From Bacteroidales bacterium (GTDB taxonomy: Bacteria > Bacteroidota > Bacteroidia > Bacteroidales > UBA7960), in NCBI GenBank assembly GCA_007118495.1, contig SKRM01000017.1, positions 72,675 through 119,739 on the forward strand: 47,065 nucleotides of DNA. Direction: 5' to 3'. The notes beneath the pieces were generated by a model. That model searched no databases, was not told where the DNA came from, and was given only the letters and a program-made list of their open reading frames with translations. Within the stretch, counting starts at the first letter, position 1. Each line of letters begins with the position of its first letter. Shown in pieces: positions 1 through 8,090 of the stretch. Both the position numbers and the translations under genes were made by a program.

Positions 1-234
1 TCGCTGCATCTCATTTTCAATGTATTCAACAGCCCGCATTCCACCAGGAGTAGATGGTGCCCTGCCTTCCATATCATCTGATGCAAGGGTTTCAACATGG
101 GTGCGGAAATTGTCACAGAATACCGGAATATCAGCTGTCTTAGGTCCGCCGCATGATACAATAGATAGCATCATGGTCATTACCACTGCAAAAAGAGGTA
201 ATCTGTCCAGATATTGCTTTACTTGACTGATCAT
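1..234 (-). CDS. M28 family peptidase lipoprotein, N-terminal part (runs off the window)
   Basis: The reverse strand is open from an ATG at 234 to the window edge, giving 78 residues of a protein whose C-terminus lies outside. Residues 12-28 form a hydrophobic signal segment ending in the lipobox LSIVSC, so Cys28 is the probable lipidated residue and the protein is probably anchored in an outer or inner membrane leaflet. The segment HVETLASDDMEGRAPSTPGG followed by AVEYIENEM matches the start of secreted zinc aminopeptidases of family M28 (known family signature: LASDxMEGRxxGTxG). The metal ligands would lie in the missing part, so activity cannot be judged. It starts 28 bases after the stop of secDF on the same strand and may be co-transcribed. 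Family assignment is strong; substrate unknown. Confidence 0.8.
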   Translation of the reverse strand, partial: MISQVKQYLDRLPLFAVVMTMMLSIVSCGGPKTADIPVFCDNFRTHVETLASDDMEGRAPSTPGGMRAVEYIENEMQR

Positions 235-262
235 AGGTTTTGACTTTGGTTCTTAAATGAAA

Positions 263-3200
263 CTATTTCCTTGCTTTTTTATCCTTTTGCTTCATGGTCA
301 ACAAGTCGTAGGCAACCGGTGCCGCATTGAACAATGATGAATAGGTTCCTACGGCAACGCCAATCATCAGTGCAAACGCGAAACCACGGATTACTTCACC
401 GCCGAACAAGAATATGATAAGAAGCACGGCAATGGTGGTTCCTGATGTATTGATGGTACGCGATAATGTTGAGTTCAAGGCTGTATTGATATTGGTTTTC
501 AGGTCTCTCTTTGGATAAAGGCCGATGTTTTCTCTGATCCTGTCAAAAATAACCACGGTATCGTTCACCGAATAACCAATAATGGTCAGAATAGCAGCAA
601 TAAAGGCCTGGTCAATCTCCATGGTCCAGGGAACTATATTGTACAGCAATGAATACAGTGAAATAACGATGATGGAGTCATGGAACAGGGTTGTCAAACT
701 ACCCACACCAAACTGCCATTTTTTAAACCTGACGGCAATGTATCCAAATATGATGAAAAGTGCGACAATAATACTGATAACCGCTCCTACCCTGATGTCA
801 CGGGCAACTGTAGGTCCGACCTTTTGCGAACTCAGTCTGCCTATGATCTTGGCCTCATCATCCGAAGTAAACTCAGCAAAGCTGACCTGCTCACCGAAGA
901 ATCCCTTAACACCTTCATATATATGCCTTTCAGCAATGGAGTCAGCCTCAGCAGAATCATCATCAATCAAAAAGCTGGTTGTGATCCTTACCTGGTTTGA
1001 AGGCCCAAACGTAATAACTTCAGCGGGTTCTTGCAATTCTTCAAGCAGAACGGCTCGCATATCACTTGTATTGATGTCGTTGTCAAAACGGATCACATAC
1101 GAGCGGCCGCCTGAGAAATCAATACCGTAGCTCAATCCGCGAAGGGCAAATGAACCAAGACCTACAATAATAACAATGGAAGAAATGATGTAAAAGCGCT
1201 TTCTCATACCAAGGAAATCAATATTTACCTTGGTAAGCACATCTTTTGTAAACTTGGTATCGAACCGGATGTTTATATTCTTATCAAGCCACCAGGTAAA
1301 AATAAGCCTTGAAAGGAATATGGCTGTAAAAAGTGAACAGATAATACCAATGATCAGGGTGGTGGCAAAGCCCTGTACCGGACCTGATCCAAACACATAC
1401 AACACGACACCCGTTAGCAAGGTGGTAATGTTTCCATCCACAATGGCTGAGTAAGCATTCTTATAACCGTCTGCAATGGCAAGTTTCTGGCCCTTGCCAG
1501 CTCTGAGCTCTTCTAAAATACGTTCATAGATGATCACATTGGCATCAACGGCCATACCCAGGGTAAGCACAATACCGGCAATACCGGGCAAGGTAAGTAC
1601 CGCTCCCAGCGAGGCAAGCACACCAAGAATAAAGAATATGTTGGTTATAAGTGCAATGTCAGCAACCACACCGGCCCTGCTGTAATAGAAAGCCATGTAA
1701 ATCAACACGATGATGAAAGCAATGATAAATGATGTGAAGCCCGCATTGATGGCTTCACGCCCCAGCGATGGCCCAACCACTGCTTCTTCAACAATTCTGG
1801 CTGGTGCAGGCAATGAACCGGCACGAAGGATGTTGGCCATATCCTGGGCTTCCTGTACGGTAAATTGTCCAGAAATTTGTGAACGTCCACCGGATATCTC
1901 ATCCTGTACGGTGGGGAATGAATAAACCATGTCATCAAGTACAATGGCAATGGAACGACCGATATTGTCAGCAGTAAGCCTGCGCCATACCCTGGCTCCT
2001 TCACTGTTCATGGCCATGTTGATCTCAACCTGGCCGAGGTTGTCAAAACCCTGACGGGCATCTGTGATAACCTCACCTGTAAGGGGCGCTGTTCCGTCGC
2101 GGGTTGTTTCACGGATGGCAATCAGTTCATGCAGGTTGTCTGTACCTCTGGCTGGCTTAACATTCCAGTATAAACGCAAATTTCTGGGGAATATATTTCT
2201 TATCTGTGGCTGTGACAGCATACTGTTCACTCTGGCGGTATCCTGAACGGCGGCATAACCAACCACAGGACCTTGTCCCGGGAACATATTTCCGGTCTGA
2301 TCCTGAACAAAATTGGGTGTCAGGTAGGCAAAGAGCGGGTTCTCCCTGGCAAAGTCCTGAAATTCTTCCAGGTCGTCAAAATCACCTGCCAGCAATTCTG
2401 CGATACTGAGGCTGTCCTCAGGTGATAGCTGATCCCAGTCAACATCATCCAATAGCGGATCACGTTCTCTCTCGGGTACTGGTTCTCTTTCAGCGGTTTC
2501 GCCTGTACGCATATTCCTCAATCTCTCGTTGGCATCCCATAAATATTCATAAATATCGCCAAACTCATACGTTTCCCAGAATTCAAGACGGGCAGTACCC
2601 TGCAGTAGTCTTCTGACACGCTCTGGTTCTTTGATTCCAGGAAGCTCAACCAGAATACGGCCTGTTGTGGCTAATCGCTGAATATTGGGCTGGGCCACAC
2701 CAAAACGGTCAATACGGGTACGCAAGATCTGGAAAGAGCGGTCAACGGCCTGGTCAACCTCACGGCGCAAAACACGTAAAACCTCTTCATTTGATGAAGT
2801 CACGGTGATACGGTCACGCATTTCAGGGGTACTGAAGAAATAAGCCAGGCTGGCACCTGGATCAACTTCCTGAAATGCCCTTCCGAACAATACGATAAAA
2901 TCATCACGGCTGGTTCGCTGCATTTCAATGGCGCGTTCCATGGCTGCCTGAAAGGTTTGATCAGTGTTGTATCCGGATAACGCCCTGATGATTTCCGGTA
3001 CGGAAATTTCCAGTGTCACGTTCATCCCTCCACGCAAATCCAGCCCCAGGTTTAATTCCCTCTCTTTGGTCTCGCGAAATGTATATTTTCTGATCCCCAG
3101 GTTATATACAGGAACATTCATCATGGAGTCAAGATAGAATTGCTCCTCTGCCCCTATGATGGAATCAAGCAAATATAACTCCCTCAGTTCATCTCCACCG

Positions 3201-3355
3201 GCCATTGTTCTTGCAGTTTCTGCAAATTTTTCGCTGCGGGCATAGCCTTTCGCATCACTTTCAACCTTGCGGGCGAAATAGGTGAAGGAAAGCTGATACA
3301 GACATACCAAAGCAAATGCGATGGCAAAAAACCTTATCAAACCTTTATTCTGCAT
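263..3355 (-). CDS. secDF: Protein translocase subunit SecDF (fused SecD-SecF)
   Basis: A protein of 1030 residues forming the proton-driven accessory part of the Sec translocon in the inner membrane; it helps pull exported proteins into the periplasm. The SecD half begins with one membrane helix (about residues 6-22), then a large periplasmic region with LGLDLRGGMNVTLEI near residue 100 and the DRFGVAQPNI segment, then a membrane bundle. The SecF half begins near residue 717 (MRKRFYII) with the conserved GIDFSGG motif. An acidic insertion (about residues 285-350) sits inside the periplasmic SecD domain, as is usual in Bacteroidota. The reading frame is open 21 codons further upstream, but the ATG at 3355 is preferred: it places the helix at the N-terminus and lies just downstream of a TAACTTTG promoter element. 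The fusion is normal for this phylum. Confidence 0.96.
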   Translation of the reverse strand: MQNKGLIRFFAIAFALVCLYQLSFTYFARKVESDAKGYARSEKFAETARTMAGGDELRELYLLDSIIGAEEQFYLDSMMNVPVYNLGIRKYTFRETKERELNLGLDLRGGMNVTLEISVPEIIRALSGYNTDQTFQAAMERAIEMQRTSRDDFIVLFGRAFQEVDPGASLAYFFSTPEMRDRITVTSSNEEVLRVLRREVDQAVDRSFQILRTRIDRFGVAQPNIQRLATTGRILVELPGIKEPERVRRLLQGTARLEFWETYEFGDIYEYLWDANERLRNMRTGETAEREPVPERERDPLLDDVDWDQLSPEDSLSIAELLAGDFDDLEEFQDFARENPLFAYLTPNFVQDQTGNMFPGQGPVVGYAAVQDTARVNSMLSQPQIRNIFPRNLRLYWNVKPARGTDNLHELIAIRETTRDGTAPLTGEVITDARQGFDNLGQVEINMAMNSEGARVWRRLTADNIGRSIAIVLDDMVYSFPTVQDEISGGRSQISGQFTVQEAQDMANILRAGSLPAPARIVEEAVVGPSLGREAINAGFTSFIIAFIIVLIYMAFYYSRAGVVADIALITNIFFILGVLASLGAVLTLPGIAGIVLTLGMAVDANVIIYERILEELRAGKGQKLAIADGYKNAYSAIVDGNITTLLTGVVLYVFGSGPVQGFATTLIIGIICSLFTAIFLSRLIFTWWLDKNINIRFDTKFTKDVLTKVNIDFLGMRKRFYIISSIVIIVGLGSFALRGLSYGIDFSGGRSYVIRFDNDINTSDMRAVLLEELQEPAEVITFGPSNQVRITTSFLIDDDSAEADSIAERHIYEGVKGFFGEQVSFAEFTSDDEAKIIGRLSSQKVGPTVARDIRVGAVISIIVALFIIFGYIAVRFKKWQFGVGSLTTLFHDSIIVISLYSLLYNIVPWTMEIDQAFIAAILTIIGYSVNDTVVIFDRIRENIGLYPKRDLKTNINTALNSTLSRTINTSGTTIAVLLIIFLFGGEVIRGFAFALMIGVAVGTYSSLFNAAPVAYDLLTMKQKDKKARK

Positions 3356-3393
3356 GTTGTTGCACTTTATGTTATACTGTAAAAAAACGACCG

Positions 3394-3401
3394 CAAAGTT
3401 A
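3394..3401 (-). promoter_or_regulatory. Putative -7 box (TAACTTTG) for secDF
   Basis: On the minus strand the sequence TAACTTTGCGG lies 38 bases upstream of the secDF ATG and matches the Bacteroidota -7 consensus TAnnTTTG. A TTTG (3416-3419) exists upstream but its 14-base spacing is shorter than the usual 19-21, so the -33 element is doubtful. Predicted start of transcription is about 3387. Confidence 0.4.
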
Positions 3402-3445
3402 ATTGATTTTTTTCTCAAAGGGAAAAAAACACCATTGAATTTACA

Positions 3446-3874
3446 TCATCCGGTTGAAGTGGTAGTTTTGAGGATTTTTTTCTGATAATCAATGACCGCT
3501 GAAAGTTTTACAAGCAAGTCTCCTCCCAGTACCATGTCAATGCGCGGAAGGTCGTACAGGGCATAGGATGCATTGATTGAAGACATGTCAATTAACAGAA
3601 TCTCTAGATCAGTTAAACGAATACTGCCAACAGAAAAAATTGGCAGGGTGGTTACATAGGTATCAATTTTCCCTGCGCCCATGCCGGTGAAAAACTTGTT
3701 GTATTTTCTGATTTGGTTGCTTGCAAGGTAATGACCGGCTCTTGACAAATCCATAATGGTCCGTGACGCTCCGGTATCAACAAGAACATTGGCTTTATAT
3801 CCATTGATAATCGCATGCATCAGCAGGTGATACCCTTCAGGTTCAATGGGAATGACGTTCAGCGGAATATCCAT
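3446..3874 (-). CDS. Retropepsin-like aspartic protease
   Basis: A 142-residue protein with the catalytic signature VLVDTGASRTIMD at about residues 31-43, the hallmark of single-domain retroviral-type aspartyl proteases, which act as homodimers with one Asp from each subunit. The second conserved block, near the C-terminus, is IDMVLGGDLL (compare the family's xxLLGxDxL). Length is close to the minimal retropepsin fold, and there is no signal peptide, so it is probably cytoplasmic. It lies between the 2-oxoacid oxidoreductase operon and secDF, all on the minus strand, with an 87-base gap before it. Substrate unknown. Proteolytic activity is inferred from the intact DTGA motif only; many bacterial members remain uncharacterised. 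Confidence 0.8.
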   Translation of the reverse strand: MDIPLNVIPIEPEGYHLLMHAIINGYKANVLVDTGASRTIMDLSRAGHYLASNQIRKYNKFFTGMGAGKIDTYVTTLPIFSVGSIRLTDLEILLIDMSSINASYALYDLPRIDMVLGGDLLVKLSAVIDYQKKILKTTTSTG

Positions 3875-3905
3875 ATGGTAATTAGTACTAAATATGCAAA
3901 ATGGA

Positions 3906-3929
3906 CCTGGTCCAGCTTACTGGTCCAGG
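3906..3929 (-). terminator. Hairpin after the oxidoreductase operon, possible weak terminator
   Basis: CCTGGTCCAG and CTGGTCCAGG flank the loop CTTA. They pair except for one central mismatch, giving a roughly 10-position stem. On the minus strand the stem is followed by TCCATTTTG, a poor U-tract, so termination is only suggested. It lies 33 bases past the gamma-subunit stop and upstream of the protease gene. Confidence 0.3.
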
Positions 3930-3961
3930 CCCATAGCAATTATATATTCTTGCTGCCTTTA

Positions 3962-4516
3962 CTATTCAATGGTATGTTCCTGCTTGATAATACCCATTCC
4001 TTTGTGAATAGCATCTTCATTCAGGGGTACCAAATGATGGTATCGCTCGGGCAGGACTTTTTTAAGCCCCTTAATCACATTTTCCAGCTCAAGAATTGGA
4101 CGAACCTTTAGAAATCCACCAATAACGATCATATTGAAAACTTTGGTGTTATTCATTTTCACTGATTCGTCATATGCCGCAATGGAAAAAATGTTTATAT
4201 CCTTGCGCTGGGGCTTGCGGGTCATGCCGTTTTCTTCATAAATCAACAGTCCGCCAGGTTTCACAGAACTCTCAAACTTGTCTAATGAGGGCTGATTAAG
4301 CACTATGGCCGTATCATATTTTGTAAGTACAGGTGAACTGATGGCATCATCACTGATAATTGCAGTACAATTGGCTGTTCCACCTCTCATTTCAGGTCCG
4401 TATGAAGGCATCCAGCTTACTTCTTTGCCTTGCATTACTCCGCTGTAACAAAGTATTTGTCCCATTGACAAAACCCCTTGTCCGCCAAATCCGGCAATGA
4501 TAATTTCTTCTGTCAT
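3962..4516 (-). CDS. 2-oxoacid:ferredoxin oxidoreductase, gamma subunit
   Basis: Catalyses, with the alpha and beta subunits, CoA-dependent oxidative decarboxylation of a 2-oxoacid with ferredoxin as acceptor, in the cytoplasm. The 184-residue product starts with the family motif IIIAGFGGQGVLSMGQIL and carries SYGPEMRGGTANC at about residues 37-49, both typical of the gamma (POR_C) domain. The frame is open 15 codons further upstream, but that extension has low-complexity Asn/Lys content and no homology features, so the ATG at 4516 is chosen. It is last in a ferredoxin-alpha-beta-gamma operon, 22 bases behind the beta subunit. Substrate (2-oxoglutarate or branched-chain 2-oxoacids) cannot be fixed from this subunit. 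Confidence 0.92.
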   Translation of the reverse strand: MTEEIIIAGFGGQGVLSMGQILCYSGVMQGKEVSWMPSYGPEMRGGTANCTAIISDDAISSPVLTKYDTAIVLNQPSLDKFESSVKPGGLLIYEENGMTRKPQRKDINIFSIAAYDESVKMNNTKVFNMIVIGGFLKVRPILELENVIKGLKKVLPERYHHLVPLNEDAIHKGMGIIKQEHTIE

Positions 4517-4538
4517 GATATATCGCGGTTTATTTTTG

Positions 4539-5303
4539 TTATTCTGGAACTTTAATATCACCCAGGGGATAAAACGGAAACATATGCTCTTCCATCCACT
4601 TGTTTGATTGGACAGGTGTCATCTTCCAACCCGACGGGCAATTGGCAACGATCTCAACAAAACAGGTGCCCTTATTCAGTTTCTGGTATTCCATGGCTTT
4701 TTTCAGGGCTCTTTTCGTTTTACGCACATTACCAGGGGTATGCACCGATTGGCGGGTAACGAAATACGTACCGGGCAACTGGGCAATCAGTTCGGTAATT
4801 TTGAGTGGGTTACCCATGGTCTTAACATCCCTGCCCCTTGGCGAAGTTGAACTTTTCATTCCCGGCAATGTGGTTGGCGCCATCTGGCCACCTGTCATAC
4901 CATATATACCGTTGTTAATGAACACGATCAAAATGTTTTCGCCCCTGTTACAGGCATGAATGGTTTCTGCTGTCCCAATGGCTGCAAGGTCACCATCACC
5001 CTGGTAAGTGAAAACATATTTCTCGGGAAAGACCCTTTTAATGCCTGTAGCCACTGCAGGTGCCCGCCCGTGGGCTGCCTCCTGCATGTCAACATTAAAA
5101 TAGTAATAGGCAAGAACAGAACATCCCACCGGAGCAACCCCAATGGTATCACCCTGTATGCCCAATTCATCGATGGCCTCGGCCAACATTCGGTGGGCCG
5201 TTCCATGACCACAACCGGGGCAATAGTGCAGCACACGGTCAGTCATGACTTCGGTTTTGCTATAAACCAGATTTTCCGGGCTTATTATATTGTTTTCTGA
5301 CAT
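4539..5303 (-). CDS. 2-oxoacid:ferredoxin oxidoreductase, beta subunit (TPP-binding)
   Basis: The thiamine-diphosphate-binding subunit, 254 residues. HYCPGCGHGTAHRML near residue 27 supplies the conserved CxxCGHG motif, and GDGDLAAIGTAE with the later FINNGIYGMTGGQ forms the GDGx(n)NN signature that binds Mg-TPP. Two bases separate its ATG from the alpha-subunit stop, indicating tight translational coupling. The C-terminal region ends with the usual KWMEEHMFPFYPLGD tail. Together with neighbouring subunits and the 2[4Fe-4S] ferredoxin this makes a complete four-subunit enzyme typical of anaerobic Bacteroidota, generating acyl-CoA and reduced ferredoxin, or running in reverse for reductive carboxylation. 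Confidence 0.93.
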   Translation of the reverse strand: MSENNIISPENLVYSKTEVMTDRVLHYCPGCGHGTAHRMLAEAIDELGIQGDTIGVAPVGCSVLAYYYFNVDMQEAAHGRAPAVATGIKRVFPEKYVFTYQGDGDLAAIGTAETIHACNRGENILIVFINNGIYGMTGGQMAPTTLPGMKSSTSPRGRDVKTMGNPLKITELIAQLPGTYFVTRQSVHTPGNVRKTKRALKKAMEYQKLNKGTCFVEIVANCPSGWKMTPVQSNKWMEEHMFPFYPLGDIKVPE

Positions 5304-5305
5304 GC

Positions 5306-6373
5306 TTATCCTCCAATGATTTTTTGTTCCAGTGCATTCAAAATTTCTTCCGGACTTGGGATCATTCCACCAAACCGGCCAAAATGTTCAACCCTTGTCT
5401 TGCCATTGACCGCAAGGCGTACGTCTTCAACCATCTGCCCAGCGTTCATTTCAACGCAAAGTACACCTTTTACCTTGTCGGCCAGCTTATTGAGAGCCTC
5501 ATAAGGATATGGGTAAAGAGTTTGTGGCCTGAATAATCCGACCTTGATACCTTTTTCTCTGGCCATTTCCATGGCCTTGCGTGAAATTCTTGCGCAAGAG
5601 CCGAAAGCCACCATCAGGTATTCTGCGTCATCACACTGATGCGTTTCATACATGATTTCATTTTTTTCGATCTCGCGGTATTTGGCCTGAAGCCTCAGAT
5701 TTACTTTTTCCTGCTCTTCTGACTGAAGCTGCAAAGAGGTCACTATGACACTATCCCTTCCGGGTTTTTTGCCAACAGTAGCCCAATCAGGAGCTTCAGT
5801 TAACCTGGGCTGTTGTTCAAAGAGTTCTACTTTTTCCATCATTTGCCCGATGATTCCATCAGACAATATCATAACTGGTGTACGGTATTTAAAGGCCAGA
5901 TCAAACCCAAGCTTAACGTAGTCAACACTTTCTTGCACGGTAGCAGGTGCCAGTACGATCATTTTGTAATCACCATGGCCACCACCTTTAACCGCTTGAA
6001 AATAGTCAGACTGCGAAGGCTGTATGGTTCCAAGGCCAGGACCCGCGCGCACAACGTTTACCACCAGACATGGCAGTTCGGCGCCGGCTAAATAAGAAAT
6101 ACCTTCCATTTTCAGACTGATTCCGGGGCTCGATGAAGAAGTCATGGCGCGCTTGCCACAGCCTGCAGCACCATAAACCATATTGATCGCTGCAACTTCG
6201 CTTTCAGCCTGCAGTACCTGCATGCCGGTACGATCGGCAGGATTTTCCATCATGAGGTATTCGATCACCTCCGACTGGGGTGTAATAGGATAGCCAAAAT
6301 AAGCATCGGCGCCTGCCCTGATGGCCGCTTCAGCCAATGCTTCATTGCCTTTCATTAATCTTAATTCTTTCAT
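5306..6373 (-). CDS. vorB: 2-oxoacid:ferredoxin oxidoreductase, alpha subunit (VorB/KorA type)
   Basis: A 355-residue alpha subunit with the pyrimidine-binding TPP domain ([20 protein letters not shown], then [14 protein letters not shown] near residue 30) and a C-terminal transketolase-like domain ([27 protein letters not shown]). The N-terminal [11 protein letters not shown] motif is typical of proteins usually annotated as 3-methyl-2-oxobutanoate dehydrogenase subunit VorB; the same architecture is also labelled KorA (2-oxoglutarate). The D-A-B-C order with a separate small ferredoxin fits both. I infer a 2-oxoacid ferredoxin reductase and leave substrate open. A 159-base gap with an odd repeat separates it from the ferredoxin gene upstream. 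Confidence 0.9.
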   Translation of the reverse strand: MKELRLMKGNEALAEAAIRAGADAYFGYPITPQSEVIEYLMMENPADRTGMQVLQAESEVAAINMVYGAAGCGKRAMTSSSSPGISLKMEGISYLAGAELPCLVVNVVRAGPGLGTIQPSQSDYFQAVKGGGHGDYKMIVLAPATVQESVDYVKLGFDLAFKYRTPVMILSDGIIGQMMEKVELFEQQPRLTEAPDWATVGKKPGRDSVIVTSLQLQSEEQEKVNLRLQAKYREIEKNEIMYETHQCDDAEYLMVAFGSCARISRKAMEMAREKGIKVGLFRPQTLYPYPYEALNKLADKVKGVLCVEMNAGQMVEDVRLAVNGKTRVEHFGRFGGMIPSPEEILNALEQKIIGG

Positions 6374-6396
6374 GTGTTCATAATTTTAATATTTCG

Positions 6397-6479
6397 GTCA
6401 CATGAACCGAGCACTTCGCGAGTTGGGTGAAGCCAAATTCGCAGGTTTGAACACCATCATGTGTGTGAACCAAGTGCAC
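6397..6479. repeat. Insert with imperfect direct repeats inside the oxidoreductase operon
   Basis: The 159 bases between the ferredoxin and alpha-subunit genes contain two similar arms, 6397-6414 (GTCACATGAACCGAGCAC) and 6461-6479 (GTGTGTGAACCAAGTGCAC), about 46 bases apart. Short inverted words TCATGTG/CACATGA (6369-6375 and 6399-6405) also occur. On the minus strand, bases 6487-6398 could encode 29 residues from ATG to TGA. I do not recognise the sequence as a known RNA or mobile element; it may be a small dispersed repeat or a leader for the alpha subunit. Confidence 0.35.
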
Positions 6480-6532
6480 ATGCTCATTTCATTTTGTTTG
6501 TCGCATTTACAACCGTGAAAAGATCGGGCTGC

Positions 6533-6751
6533 TTATTTCTTTTCTCTGTAAACAGTGATAACGGCATCAGGGCATACCACAGCGCAGTTTGCACATCCAA
6601 TACAGTTTGCATTTACCTTTACGGTGTAATGGTACCCCTTGCTGTTCACTTCGTTACTAAGTGCCAGTACTTCTTCGGGGCAAGCTGCAAGGCAGACTTC
6701 ACAACCTTTGCACTTTTCAATATCTATGACAACATCTCCTTTTCTTGCCAT
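6533..6751 (-). CDS. 4Fe-4S dicluster ferredoxin subunit of 2-oxoacid oxidoreductase
   Basis: A 72-residue ferredoxin with two full cluster motifs, CKGCEVCLAACP and CIGCANCAVVCP, each CxxCxxCxxxCP, so it can hold two [4Fe-4S] clusters. The N-terminus MARKGDVVIDIEKC and the C-terminus ending VITVYREKK are typical of the delta (KorD/VorD) subunit. It is the first gene of the minus-strand operon and would pass electrons from the TPP-bound intermediate to soluble ferredoxin. Length matches the stand-alone subunit form. A TAGTTTTG promoter element lies about 70 bases upstream. Confidence 0.93.
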   Translation of the reverse strand: MARKGDVVIDIEKCKGCEVCLAACPEEVLALSNEVNSKGYHYTVKVNANCIGCANCAVVCPDAVITVYREKK

Positions 6752-6821
6752 TTATGTAATAATTTATGGGTGAAGTATTCGATTTATATCAAAAATTAAA
6801 GCTTTTTCTATTGATAATGGA

Positions 6822-6829
6822 CAAAACTA
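6822..6829 (-). promoter_or_regulatory. Putative -7 box (TAGTTTTG) for the oxidoreductase operon
   Basis: Exact match to TAnnTTTG on the minus strand, 71 bases upstream of the ferredoxin ATG. No clear TTTG -33 element at 19-21 bases upstream; only a T-rich stretch (TTTTCTTTT). Confidence 0.35.
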
Positions 6830-7012
6830 TAATTATTTATTTAAAGTAAAAGAAAATTGCCATAATTATTTTGATTGCTGACAACAACAAAACTGTAAAT
6901 CAGATTTTTATAAATAAAATTATAATCATTCTTAATAGAGTACAAATAAGGCCTCTGATCATTTAGAAGATTAAATGGCAGCATGTTGACTGTTACAGTT
7001 TCACATTACAGA

Positions 7013-7042
7013 TTGGAGTCAACCCGCTGGCTGCTATATTTC
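7013..7042 (+). promoter_or_regulatory. Putative promoter for the SanA-like gene
   Basis: TTG (7013-7015), then 19 bases, then TATATTTC (7035-7042), one base off TAnnTTTG. It would give a leader of about 140 bases that includes the G+C-rich segment at 7105-7165. Confidence 0.3.
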
Positions 7043-7186
7043 GTTATAAAAATAATGTATTTTTACCCAATAAAGTGTCGTGAACCTTAATGGGGTAGAA
7101 TTAACACATGACCACCGGGTAACGACTCCAGCCTGGCCGGGCACAGAAGCGGCTGTCGGGATAATAAATGGGTAAAAAACGCACAA

Positions 7187-7870
7187 ATGCGACGCAGACG
7201 AACTGGGAAACGTATGTCAAAATGGTTTGGAAGGGTCATTATCTTTCTGGAAATCATCGTATTTGTTCCAATTTTTCTCCTTGTACTGTCAAACCAGATT
7301 ATCCGTATTTCTGCCAATGCCCATCTGTTTGACCAGATTGAAGAAATCCCGTACAATAAGGCAGGCCTGGTACTTGGCACTTCGCACAGGGTCAGAAACG
7401 GCGGGCCCAACCCCTATTTCACCAACAGAATGCAAGCTGCAGCAAGGCTTTACCACCAGGGAAAGGTAAGCTACCTGATCGTTAGCGGCGACAATCGTAC
7501 AGTATATTACAATGAACCCATGCAGATGAAGCGTGCGCTTATTGAACTGGATGTGCCTGAAAGTGCCATTTATCTTGATTACGCCGGATTACGCACCCTT
7601 GATTCTGTTGTACGATCAAGCAAAGTATTTGGACAGGATAGTATTACCATTATTTCTCAGAGGTTTCACAACCAGAGAGCGGTTTTTATTGCCAAAAGGC
7701 TAGGCATGGAGGTGGTTGCATTAAATGCACCGGATGTGGCTCCCGACAGAAGTGATAAAACAAGAATAAGAGAATGGTTTGCCAAGGCCAATGTATTTTG
7801 GGATATAATAATCGACAGACAACCAACGCATTTGGGCGACGAGGTTCACGTCGGAAACTCCATTGAATAA
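7187..7870 (+). CDS. SanA/ElyC/YdcF-family membrane protein (DUF218)
   Basis: A 227-residue protein with a basic N-terminus, one membrane helix (about residues 13-36, WFGRVIIFLEIIVFVPIFLL) and a periplasmic-facing DUF218 domain. Landmarks are AGLVLGTSHRVRNGGPN, TNRMQAAARLYHQGKV, YLIVSGDN, and SQRFHNQRAVFIAKRLGMEVV, which follow the SanA pattern (LGTSxxxxGxxNxxFxxRxxAAxxLYxxGK...SGDN). SanA-type proteins support the envelope permeability barrier in enteric bacteria, but the reaction is unknown. Start is either ATG 7187 (four consecutive Arg codons follow) or ATG 7214 (MSKWFGR). The frame has no stop for about 90 bases upstream but no ATG or GTG there. A small winged-helix gene follows after 21 bases. 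Confidence 0.85.
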   Translation: MRRRRTGKRMSKWFGRVIIFLEIIVFVPIFLLVLSNQIIRISANAHLFDQIEEIPYNKAGLVLGTSHRVRNGGPNPYFTNRMQAAARLYHQGKVSYLIVSGDNRTVYYNEPMQMKRALIELDVPESAIYLDYAGLRTLDSVVRSSKVFGQDSITIISQRFHNQRAVFIAKRLGMEVVALNAPDVAPDRSDKTRIREWFAKANVFWDIIIDRQPTHLGDEVHVGNSIE

Positions 7871-7891
7871 TCACACCTAAATTGATTGAAT

Positions 7892-8071
7892 ATGGACATA
7901 AAAGAAAAAATTACTGACGCTTTTGAAAATGCCGGTAAGGCACTTCGTCCCGGTGAGGTGGCAGAACTTGCAGGGTTGGACAAAAAAGAGGTGGAAAAGG
8001 CCATCAAAAAGATGAAAGATGAGGGGAGCCTGTATTCTCCCAAAAGGTGTTTCTACGATCTGAAGAAATAG
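7892..8071 (+). CDS. Small winged-helix/HTH protein
   Basis: A 59-residue protein starting MDIKEKITDAFENAG. The segment LRPGEVAELAGLDKKEVEKAIKKMKDEG fits helix-turn-helix with recognition helix, and the final SLYSPKRCFYDLK fits the beta wing of an ArsR/MarR-like fold. Small stand-alone proteins of this type occur in Bacteroidota and methanogens and are usually labelled transcriptional regulator; the target is unknown. The frame also allows a TTG two codons upstream, but the ATG at 7892 is more natural. It shares the strand of the SanA-like gene (21-base gap) and may be co-transcribed. It ends 19 bases from a convergent gene, with no clear terminator in between. Confidence 0.7.
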   Translation: MDIKEKITDAFENAGKALRPGEVAELAGLDKKEVEKAIKKMKDEGSLYSPKRCFYDLKK

Positions 8072-8090
8072 TCTGTTTTACACACATTTC

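Larger units (their letters stand above)
6752..7186. other. Divergent intergenic region of about 435 bases, AT-rich
   Basis: It separates the minus-strand oxidoreductase operon from the plus-strand SanA-like gene. The left 250 bases are very AT-rich and hold the operon promoter candidate. The right part (about 7105-7165) is much richer in G+C, with CAGCC (7128-7132) and GGCTG (7150-7154) able to pair, and would form the leader of the SanA-like transcript. I see no convincing coding sequence, tRNA or known riboswitch in it. Confidence 0.5.

Noticed and set aside
20-226. 68-codon plus-strand frame at the window start
   Set aside because: It is the antisense shadow of the M28 peptidase signal peptide and N-terminus, which has a clear lipobox and family motif.
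6421-6470. tRNA-like words (GGTTTGAAC) in the oxidoreductase spacer
   Set aside because: No acceptor stem, D-arm or anticodon arm can be folded around it.
7087-7410. 107-codon minus-strand frame under the SanA-like start
   Set aside because: No known features, starts inside the antisense of a conserved domain, and runs through a promoter region.
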